Below, piece after piece: positions 1 through 8,273 of a stretch of DNA of 64,000 nucleotides (position 1 is the stretch's first letter; each line of letters opens with the position of its first letter). The stretch is from Glycomyces xiaoerkulensis (GTDB lineage: Bacteria > Actinomycetota > Actinomycetes > Mycobacteriales > Micromonosporaceae), in the NCBI RefSeq assembly GCF_002798405.1, contig NZ_PGGV01000016.1, positions 1-64,000 of the forward strand, read 5' to 3'. The translations under genes and the position numbers were made by a program. A model generated the notes under the pieces. That model saw only the letters and a program-made list of their open reading frames with translations, ran no database searches and had not been told where the DNA came from.

Positions 1-2
1 CC

Positions 3-101
3 GAACCGGCCCACGCCGACTGGGCCGGAACCCATTCCGGCCCCCTCATCGCCGCCGCCGTCCGCATCTGGCTCGACACGTTCCGCGACTGCGAAGGATG
101 A
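3..101 (+). CDS. C-terminal end of an unidentified protein (partial)
   Basis: An open frame enters from the left edge and ends at the TGA at 99-101, giving about 32 residues that end in RDCEG. The composition is protein-like for a GC-rich genome, with a mixed hydrophobic/charged tail containing two Trp and a stretch of Ala/Ile/Val. No domain can be named from so short a piece. It runs towards the convergent copper genes. It could be a chance open frame, but there is no competing frame and the codon third positions are strongly GC. Confidence 0.45.
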   Translation, partial: EPAHADWAGTHSGPLIAAAVRIWLDTFRDCEG

Positions 102-513
102 ACGAGGTGCTCGGGGACGAGCGCGGGACGGCGCCGTGCGGTGAGCGGGCAAGCTCATGGGCGGAGCCCATCCCTTTGCAGCTCAGGGTCCCCTATGGCC
201 GCTGGTGCGATTCGCGGCGGGGAATCACATCGGAACCCCCCGGTCGGCACCGGAGGACGCAGCACCGGACCACGGCCACGGGCCAAGGGACCCCGGCTGC
301 AAAGGGTGCGGCGCCGCCGCAGAGCTTGCCATTGCAACCAATACCGGACACCAACAGTAAGGACAGGATCCACCCACATGCGCACTGCGACCAACACCCC
401 GGCCCCGGCCCTGCGGCCGCGGGCCTACGCCCCAACCGGCGCGAGGGGCGCCGCTGGGACATCGACGCCGACGACCGCCGCGGCTGGATGCTGGTCAACC
501 GCGCGTCGGCCGT
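102..513. other. Region without a convincing gene
   Basis: About 410 bases separate the first stop codon from the 3' end of the copper chaperone gene. Open frames exist in several phases, as expected at this GC content, but their translations are Arg/Pro/Gly-rich and start without a ribosome binding site. The stretch from about 280 to 370 contains a short lower-GC patch. No terminator or recognised RNA was found. It may hold the downstream regions of the two converging units. Confidence 0.5.
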
Positions 514-726
514 TCAGTCCGACTGGCCGACCAGTTCGTAGCCGGCCTCGTCGACCGCCTCGCGCACCGAATCGGTCGCGAGTTCCTCGGCCGAGGTCAC
601 GGTGACCTTGCCGGTGTCGACCGCGACGTCGACGTCCTCGACGCCCGGCAGGGCCTTGACCTCCTCGGTGACCGCGCTCGCGCAGTGACCGCAGGTCATG
701 CCCTTGACGAGGTACGTGGTCCGCAT
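514..726 (-). CDS. copZ: CopZ-like heavy-metal-associated copper chaperone
   Basis: A 70-residue single HMA (heavy-metal-associated) domain. The Cu(I)-binding motif GMTCGHC sits at residues 9-15, and the ferredoxin-like fold pattern is visible through the hydrophobic strands and the closing AGYELVG. The family length of 65-75 residues is met exactly. Such proteins carry Cu(I) in the cytoplasm to P-type ATPases or to the CsoR sensor. It lies 23 bases downstream of the csoR gene on the same strand, so the two are probably co-transcribed from the CsoR-controlled promoter. No copper ATPase is visible in the window. The family call is secure; the metal is inferred from the family and from the neighbour. 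Confidence 0.92.
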   Translation of the reverse strand: MRTTYLVKGMTCGHCASAVTEEVKALPGVEDVDVAVDTGKVTVTSAEELATDSVREAVDEAGYELVGQSD

Positions 727-749
727 GTTCGCTCCTTCGATCGGATGGG

Positions 750-1076
750 TCAGGTCCTGAGCAGCCTCGCGACCGCGTCAGTGGCCTCCTTGACTTTCCC
801 GTCGGCCTCCTCGGCATCGCCCTTGACCTGGGCCTCGGCGACGCAGTGGGAGATGTGGCCTTCGAGGAGGTTGAGCGCCACGGCCTGCAGGCCCTTGGTC
901 GAAGCCGAGATCTGGGTCAGGATGTCGATGCAGTACTCGTCGTCCTCGACCATCCGCTGGATCCCCCGGATCTGGCCCTCGATGCGGCGCAGGCGGCGCT
1001 GGAGCGCGACCTTATCGCCGTGGTACCAGTACGTCTGGCCGTCCTCGGCCCGGTGGCCCTCGTGTTCGCTCGCCAT
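750..1076 (-). CDS. csoR: CsoR-family copper-sensing repressor
   Basis: A 108-residue all-helical DUF156/CsoR protein. The usual Cu(I) ligands are present as Cys in DEYCIDIL (about residue 49) and the His/Cys pair in GHISHC (about 74-78). The RRLRRIEGQIRGIQRMVE signature of the first helix is intact. CsoR tetramers bind a GC-rich operator and release it when Cu(I) binds. A clear operator-like palindrome lies 29 bases upstream of the start, which suggests autoregulation of csoR-copZ. The N-terminal HEGH/YWYHGDK segment is typical of actinobacterial members. The start is supported by the family alignment start and the GAGG-like sequence just upstream. Confidence 0.93.
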   Translation of the reverse strand: MASEHEGHRAEDGQTYWYHGDKVALQRRLRRIEGQIRGIQRMVEDDEYCIDILTQISASTKGLQAVALNLLEGHISHCVAEAQVKGDAEEADGKVKEATDAVARLLRT

Positions 1077-1104
1077 GGTGTCCTCAACCTCCGTGAAAGC
1101 AGTC

Positions 1105-1123
1105 TATACCCCTGCGGGGTATA
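1105..1123. promoter_or_regulatory. CsoR-type operator palindrome
   Basis: The sequence TATACCCCTGCGGGGTATA is a perfect inverted repeat of TATACCCC around a TGC centre. This is the known layout of CsoR boxes (an AT flank plus a run of C paired with a run of G). It lies 29 bases upstream of csoR, where it would overlap the promoter. Its role as the CsoR site is inferred from position and similarity. Confidence 0.85.
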
Positions 1124-1296
1124 TCGGCAACCGTTCGTCATGCCCGTGCGGCGGCCCGTAGTATTCCGTGCCATTCCGCGAGAAATTCTCCACCCGGCCT
1201 TGTCAAGCCGCGTCCCTGGCTCTAACGTGAAGCCGTCGCGTCGGAAAACTCGACCGCACCCCGCGGTCGCCGCGCGACACCGCCGAATCGCCGAGT

Positions 1297-1441
1297 GCCC
1301 CAGCACAGGCGAACCGGGGAACCAGGGCGATCGCCGCCGCATCCGCGACGGGTCCGATCGGGGTGAATCCCGCCTCCGGGCGGGTAGGGCGAACCTTCTT
1401 CCCGCCCGAATCCGACAGCTAACCCGGTAGGCGGCCGAAGG
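1297..1441 (+). ncRNA. c-di-AMP riboswitch (ydaO-yuaA class)
   Basis: Several hallmark segments of the ydaO-yuaA (c-di-AMP) riboswitch occur in order: a CCGGGGAACCAGGG element near 1315-1327, GGGGTGAATCC near 1360-1370, and CCGAATCCGACAGCTAACC followed by GGTAGGC near 1405-1432. The segment ends about 17 bases before the GTG of a secreted NlpC/P60 gene. In actinobacteria this riboswitch class is known to control cell-wall hydrolase genes such as rpf and nlpC/p60. The class is an OFF switch, so the hydrolase is expected to fall when c-di-AMP is high. The exact ends were estimated by eye. Confidence 0.9.
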
Positions 1442-1457
1442 AAGGAGCGCATCTTAG

Positions 1458-2405
1458 GTGCGTACCCGGCAACTCGCAGCCGCGTTGACCGCCGCTGTGC
1501 TGCTACCCGCCTCCGGCGCGGTGCTCACGGCGAGCCAGGCCGTCGCCGAACCCTCCCCTGAGGAGGTCGAGGCCGAACTCGACGAGCGCCACTCCGAGCT
1601 CGAGCTGGTCATCGAGGACTACAACGCGAAGAACGAGGAGCTGGAGGACGCCGAAGACCTCATCGCCGAGATCGAGGACGAGCTCCCCGAGCTCGAAGAG
1701 GCCGTGGCCGAGAGCTCCGAGCAGGTCGCCGACATCGTCGCCGCGGCCCACACCAACGGCGACTTCGCCATGGTCAACTCCGTCCTCTCCGGCGACCCCA
1801 CCGACTTCGCCGACCGCCTCACCTACCTCCAGAACCTCAGCGACGCCGAGAACGCCCGGCTCCAGGCGCACGTGGAGGAGGCGGCCGAGCTCCAGGCCCG
1901 CAAGGACGAGCTGGAGGCGCTCACCGAGGACGCCGACGAGATCATGGCCGAGCTCGAGGAGCAGCAGGAGGAGATCGAGGCCGAGATCGCCGACCTCGAG
2001 GTCCTGCTCGACCAGGTCACTCCCGAGCCGGACCCCGAGCCGGCGCCGGCGCCGTCCAGCTCCGGAGGCAACTCGGCGGTGGTCGACTTCGCCTACGCCC
2101 AGCTCGGCGAGCCCTACGTCTACGGCTCGGCCGGACCCGACTCCTGGGACTGCTCGGGCCTGGTACAGCAGTCCTGGGCCGCGGCGGGGTACTCCCTGTC
2201 GCACAACGTCGAGATGCAGTGGAACGAGGTCGCCCGGATCTCCAAGAGCGAGCTCCAGCCCGGCGACATCGTCTTCTACTCCGGGCTGGGCCACAACGCG
2301 CTCTACATCGGCGACGAGCAGATCATCCACGCCCCTCGCACCGGCAAGAACGTGGAGATCGTAAGCATGTACATCATGGACATCGGCGGTTATGGCCGAC
2401 CTTAA
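1458..2405 (+). CDS. Secreted coiled-coil NlpC/P60 peptidoglycan hydrolase (RipA-like)
   Basis: A 315-residue protein. Residues 1-31 form a signal peptide (Arg start, Ala-rich core, AVAE cleavage region). Residues 32-185 are an extended acidic coiled coil, followed by a Pro/Ala linker. An NlpC/P60 domain (about 205-315) carries the catalytic Cys in DCSGLVQQ and the His in GLGHNALYIG and IIHAP. It should cut D-Glu/meso-DAP bonds outside the membrane, with the coiled coil acting as a regulatory arm as in RipA and PcsB-type proteins. The GTG start follows GGAAGGAG with suitable spacing and directly follows the c-di-AMP riboswitch. A second NlpC/P60 protein of the same layout lies near 39 kb. Confidence 0.92.
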   Translation: MRTRQLAAALTAAVLLPASGAVLTASQAVAEPSPEEVEAELDERHSELELVIEDYNAKNEELEDAEDLIAEIEDELPELEEAVAESSEQVADIVAAAHTNGDFAMVNSVLSGDPTDFADRLTYLQNLSDAENARLQAHVEEAAELQARKDELEALTEDADEIMAELEEQQEEIEAEIADLEVLLDQVTPEPDPEPAPAPSSSGGNSAVVDFAYAQLGEPYVYGSAGPDSWDCSGLVQQSWAAAGYSLSHNVEMQWNEVARISKSELQPGDIVFYSGLGHNALYIGDEQIIHAPRTGKNVEIVSMYIMDIGGYGRP

Positions 2406-2566
2406 GAGCGAATAGCTTCATATACTCCCCGGCGTCGGCGCAGGCGCTCCCGTTGCTGACCCTGTTGCTGACCCGCATCACGCAAGCGCCGCCGCCGGGG
2501 ACCGACCAATCGTAGATTCCACCGCCGAAGGCGAACGAGCCACACTCGAATCGAACGGTGATTGAC

Positions 2567-2605
2567 AGCGGCTGCGGGGTCCACCTGCCATACCCCGCAG
2601 CCGCT
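2567..2605. terminator. Convergent intrinsic terminator
   Basis: A perfect 14-base stem (AGCGGCTGCGGGGT with its complement ACCCCGCAGCCGCT) closes an 11-base loop. It lies between the ends of the NlpC/P60 gene and the opposite-strand GH20 gene and ends 6 bases from the GH20 stop. There is no long U run, which is common in GC-rich actinobacteria. It can serve both directions. Confidence 0.8.
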
Positions 2606-2611
2606 TCGAAA

Positions 2612-4261
2612 CTATTCGGCCTCGTGCTCGACGAAGGCCCGGTCGAACCGCTTGCGCCGGCCCTCGCCGCCGGCCTGCCAGGGCCGGGGACCGGCGGCCG
2701 GGCGGTAGTTGACCCCCATCGCCTCCAGGCGCGCGACGTGGTCCTCCAGCCGCTCCTCGACCGGGGCGGCCCGGCGCGCTCCGGGGCCCGACCAGACGAC
2801 GTCGGCGAAGACCGCCAGGCGCGGGAAGGCCGCGTACTCCACGTCCCGGTAGTGCGGCAGGTACTCCGACCACAACTGGCACTGGGCCCCCAGGACCGAC
2901 GACTCCTCGACCCCGTCCGGGACCGGGTCCCAGGCGGCGACCTTGCCGGTGCTGGTGTGGCCGTGGATGCGCAGCGGCTCGTCGGGGCCGTCGCCCTCGT
3001 AGTGGTCGAAGTAGACGTACGGTTCGGGGGCGACGATGACCTCGTGGCCGGCGGCCGCCGCCTTCTTGACGTAGGCCTCGTTGCGCCACACCGACACCAC
3101 CGCCTCGGCCGGGGCGCCGCCTTCGAGGCTCCCGCCGTCCCGGTCCTCGCCGCCGTCGAGGATCTCGTCCCACCCGATGACCCGGCGGCCGAGGCCGGTC
3201 AGGTGCCCGGTGAGATTCCTGGTGAACCACGCCTGGACGCCGCGCACGTCGGCGATCCCCTCGGACTCCATGAGCTCCTTGGCCGTCTTCGAGGACTCCC
3301 ACTGGGTGGTGGGCACCTCGTCGCCGCCGATGTGGACGAACGGGGAGTCGAAGACCTCGGCGACTACGTCGAACACGTCGCGGGCGAACGCCAGCGCCTC
3401 CTCGGTCGGCTCCAGGACCTCCTCGAAGATCCCGAAGGTCGTCGCGACCGGCTCGGCCGGCCCGGCCCCGAGCTCGGGGTAGGCGGCCAGGACGGCGCGG
3501 GTGTGGCCGGGCAGGTTGATCTCCGGCACCACGGTGATGTGCCGCGCTCGCGCGTAGGCGACGATCTCGCGGACGTCGCCGAGGGTGTAGAAGCCGCCGT
3601 GCGGGGTCCCGTCGAATTCGGCGGCGTCGAGGGCGTGGCCGACGACGGTCTCGTCCCGCCAGGAGCCGACCGCGGTCAGCTCGGGCCGGGAGGGCACCTC
3701 CAGGCGCCACCCCTGGTCGTCGGTGAGGTGCAGGTGGACGACGTTGAGCCGGTGCATCCAGGCCCGATCGATCATGCGCAGCACGAAGTCCTTGGGCTGG
3801 AAGTGCCGGGCCACGTCGAGCATGACCCCCCGCCAGCGCAGCCTCGGCTCGTCCTCGATCGCCACGTGCGGTACCCGGGCCGCGGCGCTCGGGGCCTCCC
3901 GGAGTGCGTCGGCCGGGAGGAGCTGCCGGAGGGTGGCGATGCCGCGGGCGATCCCGGCCGGGTGGGCGGCGGCCAGGTCGATCCCGCCGGCACTGGTCTC
4001 GAGGCGGTAGGCCTCGGCGGCGGTGGTGAAGTCGGCCGGGCGGGCGCCGTCGACGCGCAGCCGCACCGCCGGTCCGTCGAAGGCCTCGGCGACCGGCAGT
4101 CGCAGGCCCGTCCCGCGCGCCAGCAGATCGGACAGGAGCCAGGCCAGGCTGCCGGTCTCGGGGTCGCCGGCGACGATCGCGCCGAGGGAGGCGAGGTCCA
4201 GTTCGCCGTCGTCGGCGTGGAGGTGGCGGGGCTGCGGTATCAGCGAGATGCGGCGCTGCAT
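2612..4261 (-). CDS. GH20 beta-N-acetylhexosaminidase
   Basis: A 549-residue protein with an N-terminal GH20b domain (about 1-130) and a GH20 catalytic barrel (about 135-480). The catalytic Asp-Glu pair is in HIGGDEVP; the barrel motifs HLHLTDDQGWR, WRGVMLDVARHF, VVPEINLPGH and the late tryptophan motifs QCQLWSEY and VVWSGP are all present. It removes terminal GlcNAc or GalNAc from chitooligosaccharides or glycans. No signal peptide is seen, so it is probably cytoplasmic and acts on imported oligosaccharides. The ATG start has an AGGAG box seven bases upstream. An AT-rich patch at about 4294-4323, unusual here, marks the promoter or operator region. No transporter gene is adjacent. Confidence 0.95.
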   Translation of the reverse strand: MQRRISLIPQPRHLHADDGELDLASLGAIVAGDPETGSLAWLLSDLLARGTGLRLPVAEAFDGPAVRLRVDGARPADFTTAAEAYRLETSAGGIDLAAAHPAGIARGIATLRQLLPADALREAPSAAARVPHVAIEDEPRLRWRGVMLDVARHFQPKDFVLRMIDRAWMHRLNVVHLHLTDDQGWRLEVPSRPELTAVGSWRDETVVGHALDAAEFDGTPHGGFYTLGDVREIVAYARARHITVVPEINLPGHTRAVLAAYPELGAGPAEPVATTFGIFEEVLEPTEEALAFARDVFDVVAEVFDSPFVHIGGDEVPTTQWESSKTAKELMESEGIADVRGVQAWFTRNLTGHLTGLGRRVIGWDEILDGGEDRDGGSLEGGAPAEAVVSVWRNEAYVKKAAAAGHEVIVAPEPYVYFDHYEGDGPDEPLRIHGHTSTGKVAAWDPVPDGVEESSVLGAQCQLWSEYLPHYRDVEYAAFPRLAVFADVVWSGPGARRAAPVEERLEDHVARLEAMGVNYRPAAGPRPWQAGGEGRRKRFDRAFVEHEAE

Positions 4262-4293
4262 GCGGGGCTCCTGTGGTGTCGGAGGGATGACGC

Positions 4294-4323
4294 AATAATT
4301 AGTTCAGTTTATTTATAATATAG
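4294..4323 (-). promoter_or_regulatory. AT-rich upstream region of the GH20 gene
   Basis: A run of about 30 bases is almost entirely A/T (AATAATTAGTTCAG followed by TTTATTTATAATATA) within DNA of about 70 percent GC. It lies 35-60 bases upstream of the GH20 start. Such islands usually carry the promoter and binding sites of sugar-responsive repressors. No specific operator could be assigned. Confidence 0.5.
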
Positions 4324-4406
4324 GTCCAAGCGTCGGGCGGCCAGCCGCGGCGGTAGCCGAATGCGATCCGCCTGCCACGTCCGGCCGCCCGTGACGAACG
4401 AAGTCC

Positions 4407-5660
4407 CTAGCGGACGATGGGCAACTGCTGGGTCTGGTCGAGGTCGGAGGGCTCCCGCTGACGGTTGATCGCAACCGGCGGCGATTCGGGTTCGGCCTCC
4501 TTCGCCGACTCGTCGTCGCCGGAGATCAGCCCGAGCTGCCGACGAAGATCGGTCAGGTTCGACCCGGCGCTGTCGCGCTGCCGCTGCAGCGCCTCCACCT
4601 CCTCGGCCAGCGGCTGGACCATCTCCGCGGCCCGATCGGCGGCCGTCCGGCGCAGCCGCTGCGCCTCCTGCTCGGCCTCGGTCTTGACGGACTTGGCCTG
4701 GTCGGCCGCCCGCTGCATCATGTCCTTGGCCTGCCGGTCGGCCTCCTCGCGGCGCTCGATCGCGCGGTTTTCGGCGGTCCGGGCCCGCTCCTCGGCCACC
4801 GCCTGGCGCTCCTCGGCCTCGGAGACGATCCGCTGCGCGGTGGCGATGGCCTGCTGGTGCCGGTCGGCCTCCTCCTTCTGAGCGCGCTCGCGCCGGTCGG
4901 CCTCGGCCAGCATCAACTCCTGCGTACGTTTCTTGCGGTGGTCGGCCGCCTCGGTCACCAGGCGCTGGGCGGCCGCGCGCTGCTCGTCGGACTCCCGCGA
5001 AGCCAGGGCCCGGACCTCGGTGACCTCCCGCTCGGCGGTGGCGCGCAGCAGCGCGATCTCCCGCTCGGCCTGGCTGCGGGACTTCTCGGTCTCGGCGCGG
5101 GCCTGGCTCTGCATCGTCTGGACCTCGCGGTGGGCGTCGGCCACCGCCAGGTCGTGGCTGCGGCGCGCGTTCTCGCGCAGCTCGGTGGTCTCGGTCAGGG
5201 CCCGCTCCCGGAACTCGGCCACGTCCGACTCGCCGGTGGCGGTGATCTCGGCCGACTCGGCGCGTGCGGTGCCCAGCATCGCGTCGGCCTCGCCGCGGGC
5301 CTCGGCCAGGATCGCCGCCTCCCGGCGGCGCCCTTCCTCGCGCTGGGCGGTGGCGTCCTGCTCGGCGGAGCGCAGGATCTTCTCGACCCGCACCCCGAGC
5401 CCGGCGAGCGTCGGCTGCTCGGCCTCGGCGATCTGATCGGCCCGGTCGGCGACGCGCTGCTCGAGGGCCGCCATGCGCTCCTCGGCTCGGCGCGCCTTCG
5501 ACTCGGCGCTCTCAAGCGCGCTCCGGGCCTCGGCGTACTGCTGCTCGTTGTTCAGAATGTTCCGGTACAGCCGGGTGGCGAACTCATCGACCTGGTGGCG
5601 GTCGTAACCGCGCATGCTGACGGCGAATTCGGGCCCGGTCTCCTCGAAGAATTTCGACAT
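4407..5660 (-). CDS. DivIVA-domain long coiled-coil protein
   Basis: A 417-residue protein. The N-terminus has the DivIVA membrane-binding signature, including FAVSMRGYDRHQVDEFATRL at about residues 12-31. Residues 40-370 are an almost unbroken coiled coil rich in Glu, Ala, Arg and Gln. The tail is Pro/Glu/Asp-rich and ends in QTQQLPIVR. In actinobacteria such proteins (Wag31/DivIVA, FilP- and Scy-like) build polar or cytoskeletal scaffolds for tip growth. It is longer than Wag31 and lies away from the division cluster, so it is likely a FilP-like or accessory scaffold rather than the essential DivIVA. It is monocistronic, 130 bases from the next gene. Confidence 0.8.
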   Translation of the reverse strand: MSKFFEETGPEFAVSMRGYDRHQVDEFATRLYRNILNNEQQYAEARSALESAESKARRAEERMAALEQRVADRADQIAEAEQPTLAGLGVRVEKILRSAEQDATAQREEGRRREAAILAEARGEADAMLGTARAESAEITATGESDVAEFRERALTETTELRENARRSHDLAVADAHREVQTMQSQARAETEKSRSQAEREIALLRATAEREVTEVRALASRESDEQRAAAQRLVTEAADHRKKRTQELMLAEADRRERAQKEEADRHQQAIATAQRIVSEAEERQAVAEERARTAENRAIERREEADRQAKDMMQRAADQAKSVKTEAEQEAQRLRRTAADRAAEMVQPLAEEVEALQRQRDSAGSNLTDLRRQLGLISGDDESAKEAEPESPPVAINRQREPSDLDQTQQLPIVR

Positions 5661-5739
5661 GGTCTTCCAGATTCGGCGTGATCGGAGGAAACGGTTGATG
5701 AGCCATCATCACGCCTGGAAGGGGTGAAATCGGCGATGA

Positions 5740-5758
5740 ACACGCCCGGTGGGCGTGT
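5740..5758 (-). terminator. Short terminator after the CBS-protein operon
   Basis: ACACGCCC and GGGCGTGT form an 8-base perfect stem around a three-base loop, about 30 bases after the stop of the downstream CBS-domain gene. It sits between that stop and the promoter region of the DivIVA-like gene. It is a plausible intrinsic terminator or RNA-stabilising hairpin. Confidence 0.55.
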
Positions 5759-5789
5759 CGCCCCGAGACGATCCGTCCCCTCCGGCCCG

Positions 5790-6809
5790 TTACCGGCCGG
5801 TGTCGGTCTCGTCCTCGAAGTCGCCCATGATCTCTTCGAGCAGGTCCTCCATCGCGACCAGGCCGGTGACCTCACGCCCCGGGCCGGTGACGAGCGCCAG
5901 TTGCGACCGCTGGCGCCGCATCAACGTGACCGCGCCCGAAACGGTGGTGTCGGCGCCGACCAGGAGCGGGGCCGCCGCGAGCCGCTCGACCGGCGTCTCG
6001 GGCCCGGACTGGAGGGCCTCCCGGATGTGCACCAGGCCCACCGGCCGCGACTCGGCGTCGACCACGACCATGCGGGAGCGGCCGGTCAGGCGGCTCCGGG
6101 CCTCGGCGTCGACCGCACGGGCGGTCGCCTGGATCGTGACCACCTCGCTCCACGGGACGGCGACCTCGCCGACCGGGCGCCGCTGCACCTCGATGGCGTG
6201 CGAGAGGATCCGGTGCTCCGGCTCCCGCAGCAGCCCGGCCTCGGCCGAGGACCGCAGCAGGTACCGCAGCTCCTCGGGCGAGTGCGCCTGGGCCTTCTCG
6301 TCGGCCGGCTCCACCCCGCCCAGCCGCAGGAGCAGGTTCGCCCCCTGGTTCAGGCCCAGCAGGACCGGTTTGGTCAGGGCCACGAACCCGCGGAACGGCC
6401 AGATCAGCGCCATCGCCGAATTCTCCGGGTGGCTGATCGCCCACGACTTGGGCATCATCTCGCCGACGACCATGTGGAGGAACACCACGATCGCCAGCGC
6501 GAGGGTGAACGCGATCGGATGCGCCGCCGCCTCCAGGCCGACCGCCTCGAGCGGCACCTCGAACGCGTGCGCCAGCGCCGGCTCGGCCAGCGCACCGAGC
6601 CCGACGGTGCAGGCGGTGATCCCCAACTGGGCGCCCGCCAGCATGAGCGAGAGGTTCTTGGTGGCGCGCAGCGCGGCCCGGGAGGCGGCCGAGCCGTCCT
6701 GCTCGAGCCGGTGCTGCCGCGAGGCGACCAGCGCGAACTCGGCGGCGACGAAGAACGCGTTGGCCCCCAGCAGGAGGGCCGAGATCAGCAGGGCCGGACC
6801 GGTGCTCAT
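5790..6809 (-). CDS. CNNM/CorC-type CBS-domain membrane protein, second of pair
   Basis: A 339-residue protein. An N-terminal DUF21/CNNM membrane domain (about 1-180, three to four hydrophobic segments, with FFVAAEFALVASRQHRLE and LAGAQLGITACTVGLGALAEP) is followed by paired CBS domains (about 200-330). The C-terminal HlyC/CorC transporter-associated domain of the partner gene is missing here. The family is linked to Mg2+ or divalent cation export and is often mislabelled hemolysin. The ATG overlaps the stop of the upstream partner (ATGA), indicating translational coupling. A longer in-frame upstream extension is a shadow of the partner gene. Confidence 0.88.
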   Translation of the reverse strand: MSTGPALLISALLLGANAFFVAAEFALVASRQHRLEQDGSAASRAALRATKNLSLMLAGAQLGITACTVGLGALAEPALAHAFEVPLEAVGLEAAAHPIAFTLALAIVVFLHMVVGEMMPKSWAISHPENSAMALIWPFRGFVALTKPVLLGLNQGANLLLRLGGVEPADEKAQAHSPEELRYLLRSSAEAGLLREPEHRILSHAIEVQRRPVGEVAVPWSEVVTIQATARAVDAEARSRLTGRSRMVVVDAESRPVGLVHIREALQSGPETPVERLAAAPLLVGADTTVSGAVTLMRRQRSQLALVTGPGREVTGLVAMEDLLEEIMGDFEDETDTGR

Positions 6810-8143
6810 CGGCGCACCCCCGCCGGTTGCAGTTCGATCGCCTGCGGCACGTGCCGCGAGCAGGAGACCACGACCATCCGCACCGTCCGCAGCTCGCCGT
6901 CCTCGTCGACGGCATCGACCTCGACCGCGTCGCCCGGGTGCGCCACGCGCCCCAGCTCGGCCATGACCAGGCCGGCGACGGTCTCGTAGTGCTCGCCTTC
7001 GGGCAGCGCCATACCGGTGGCGTCGGCCACCTCGTCGATGCGCCAGCGCCCGGGAATGAGCCAGGCGCCGCCGGTCAGCGACACCGGGACCGCCTCGAAC
7101 CGGTCCTGTTCGTCGCGGATCTCCCCCACCAGTTCCTCGGCGATGTCCTCCAGGGTCACGATTCCGGCGAAGCCGCCGAACTCGTCGACCACGCACGCCA
7201 ACTGCCGGTGCCGGCCGCGCATCTGCTCCAGCAGGGTCGGCAGCGGCAGCGACGCCGGCACCAGCATCGCCTCGTCGGCGACCTCGCCCAGCCGGACGGT
7301 GCCGCGCTCTCCGCGCGGCACCTCGATGAGCTGGTTGATGCCGATCACTCCGCGCAGGTCGTCGACGTCCTCGCCGACCACCGGGAAGCGCGAGTGGCCC
7401 CCGGCGAGCGCCTCGACCGCGTCGAACACGGTCGCGTCGGCATCGAGGGTCTGGACGTTCACGCGCGGGGTCATGGCCTGCTCGGCGACGATCTCGGAGA
7501 AGTCGAGGCCGCGGTCGAGCAGGTCCGACAGGCCCGCCTCGATCGCGCCCTCGTCGCGGGAGACGTCGATGATCCGGTGCAGGTCCTCCGGGGTGGCCGA
7601 GTGCTCCAGCTCCTCGACCGCATGGATGCCCAGCAGCCGCAGCAGCCGCAGCGAGGTGGTGTCGAAGAAGCGGATGATCGGCCCGCACACGGTCATGTAG
7701 GCGTGCGTGGGGGCGGCCAGTGCCAACGCGAGCGACTCGGTGCGGGCGATCGCGAGGTTCTTGGGTCCCAGCTCCCCGATGATCATCTGGACCACGTTGG
7801 CGAATAGGAAGGCGAGGACGACGCCGACGGTCACGGCCACCGCGGACGGGACGCCGGCGAGGCCGAACAGGTCGGCCAGGCCCCGCCCCAGGTACGGCTC
7901 GGCGAAGAATCCGACGAACAGTGCGGTGACGGTGATGCCGAGCTGGGCTCCGGAGAGGGCGAAGGACAGGCGGGTGCAGATCCGCAGGGCGCGGCGCGCT
8001 CGGGCGGCGCGCCGCCCGCCGTTCGCGGCGATGTCCTCCAGGCGGGAGCGGTCGACCGCGGTGTAGGCGAACTCGAGGGCGACGAAGAATCCGGTGGCGG
8101 CCGTGACGGCCAGGGTGATGGCGAGGCCGAGCGCTATGAGCAC
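6806..8143 (-). CDS. CNNM/CorC-type CBS-domain membrane protein with CorC_HlyC domain
   Basis: A 445-residue protein with three parts: a DUF21/CNNM transmembrane domain (about 1-190), a CBS pair (about 205-330, including FPVVGEDVDDLRGVIGINQL), and a C-terminal CorC_HlyC domain (about 345-430, starting near LIPGRWRIDEVADATG). FGGFAGIVTLEDIAEELVGE is the typical end of the second CBS. The family is implicated in Mg2+/Co2+ homeostasis. The GTG start is the first in frame with the membrane domain. The next gene encodes a shorter relative and overlaps by four bases, so the two products may act as a heteromeric complex, as is common for this tandem arrangement in actinobacteria. Confidence 0.9.
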   Translation of the reverse strand: MLIALGLAITLAVTAATGFFVALEFAYTAVDRSRLEDIAANGGRRAARARRALRICTRLSFALSGAQLGITVTALFVGFFAEPYLGRGLADLFGLAGVPSAVAVTVGVVLAFLFANVVQMIIGELGPKNLAIARTESLALALAAPTHAYMTVCGPIIRFFDTTSLRLLRLLGIHAVEELEHSATPEDLHRIIDVSRDEGAIEAGLSDLLDRGLDFSEIVAEQAMTPRVNVQTLDADATVFDAVEALAGGHSRFPVVGEDVDDLRGVIGINQLIEVPRGERGTVRLGEVADEAMLVPASLPLPTLLEQMRGRHRQLACVVDEFGGFAGIVTLEDIAEELVGEIRDEQDRFEAVPVSLTGGAWLIPGRWRIDEVADATGMALPEGEHYETVAGLVMAELGRVAHPGDAVEVDAVDEDGELRTVRMVVVSCSRHVPQAIELQPAGVRR

Positions 8144-8273
8144 CGCTGGCGCCCCCCGCGAGGCCCGGCTGAGTGGGGCTCGGTCTCAGCGTCCGCGACG
8201 ATTCGTCGTCGTCTCCGTTTGCGGCGTTTCGGCATGCACAGATCCTAGCTGCAATGACCGCCGGGGCGAAAGG

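Noticed and set aside
98-605. Overlapping plus-strand frames near the left edge
   Set aside because: Arg/Pro/Thr-rich, no ribosome binding site, and they run into the antisense of copZ.
4334-4391. Inverted repeat CGGGCGGCC ... GGCCGCCCG after the DivIVA-like gene
   Set aside because: Only nine pairs with a 40-base loop. It may be a weak terminator but could arise by chance at this GC content.
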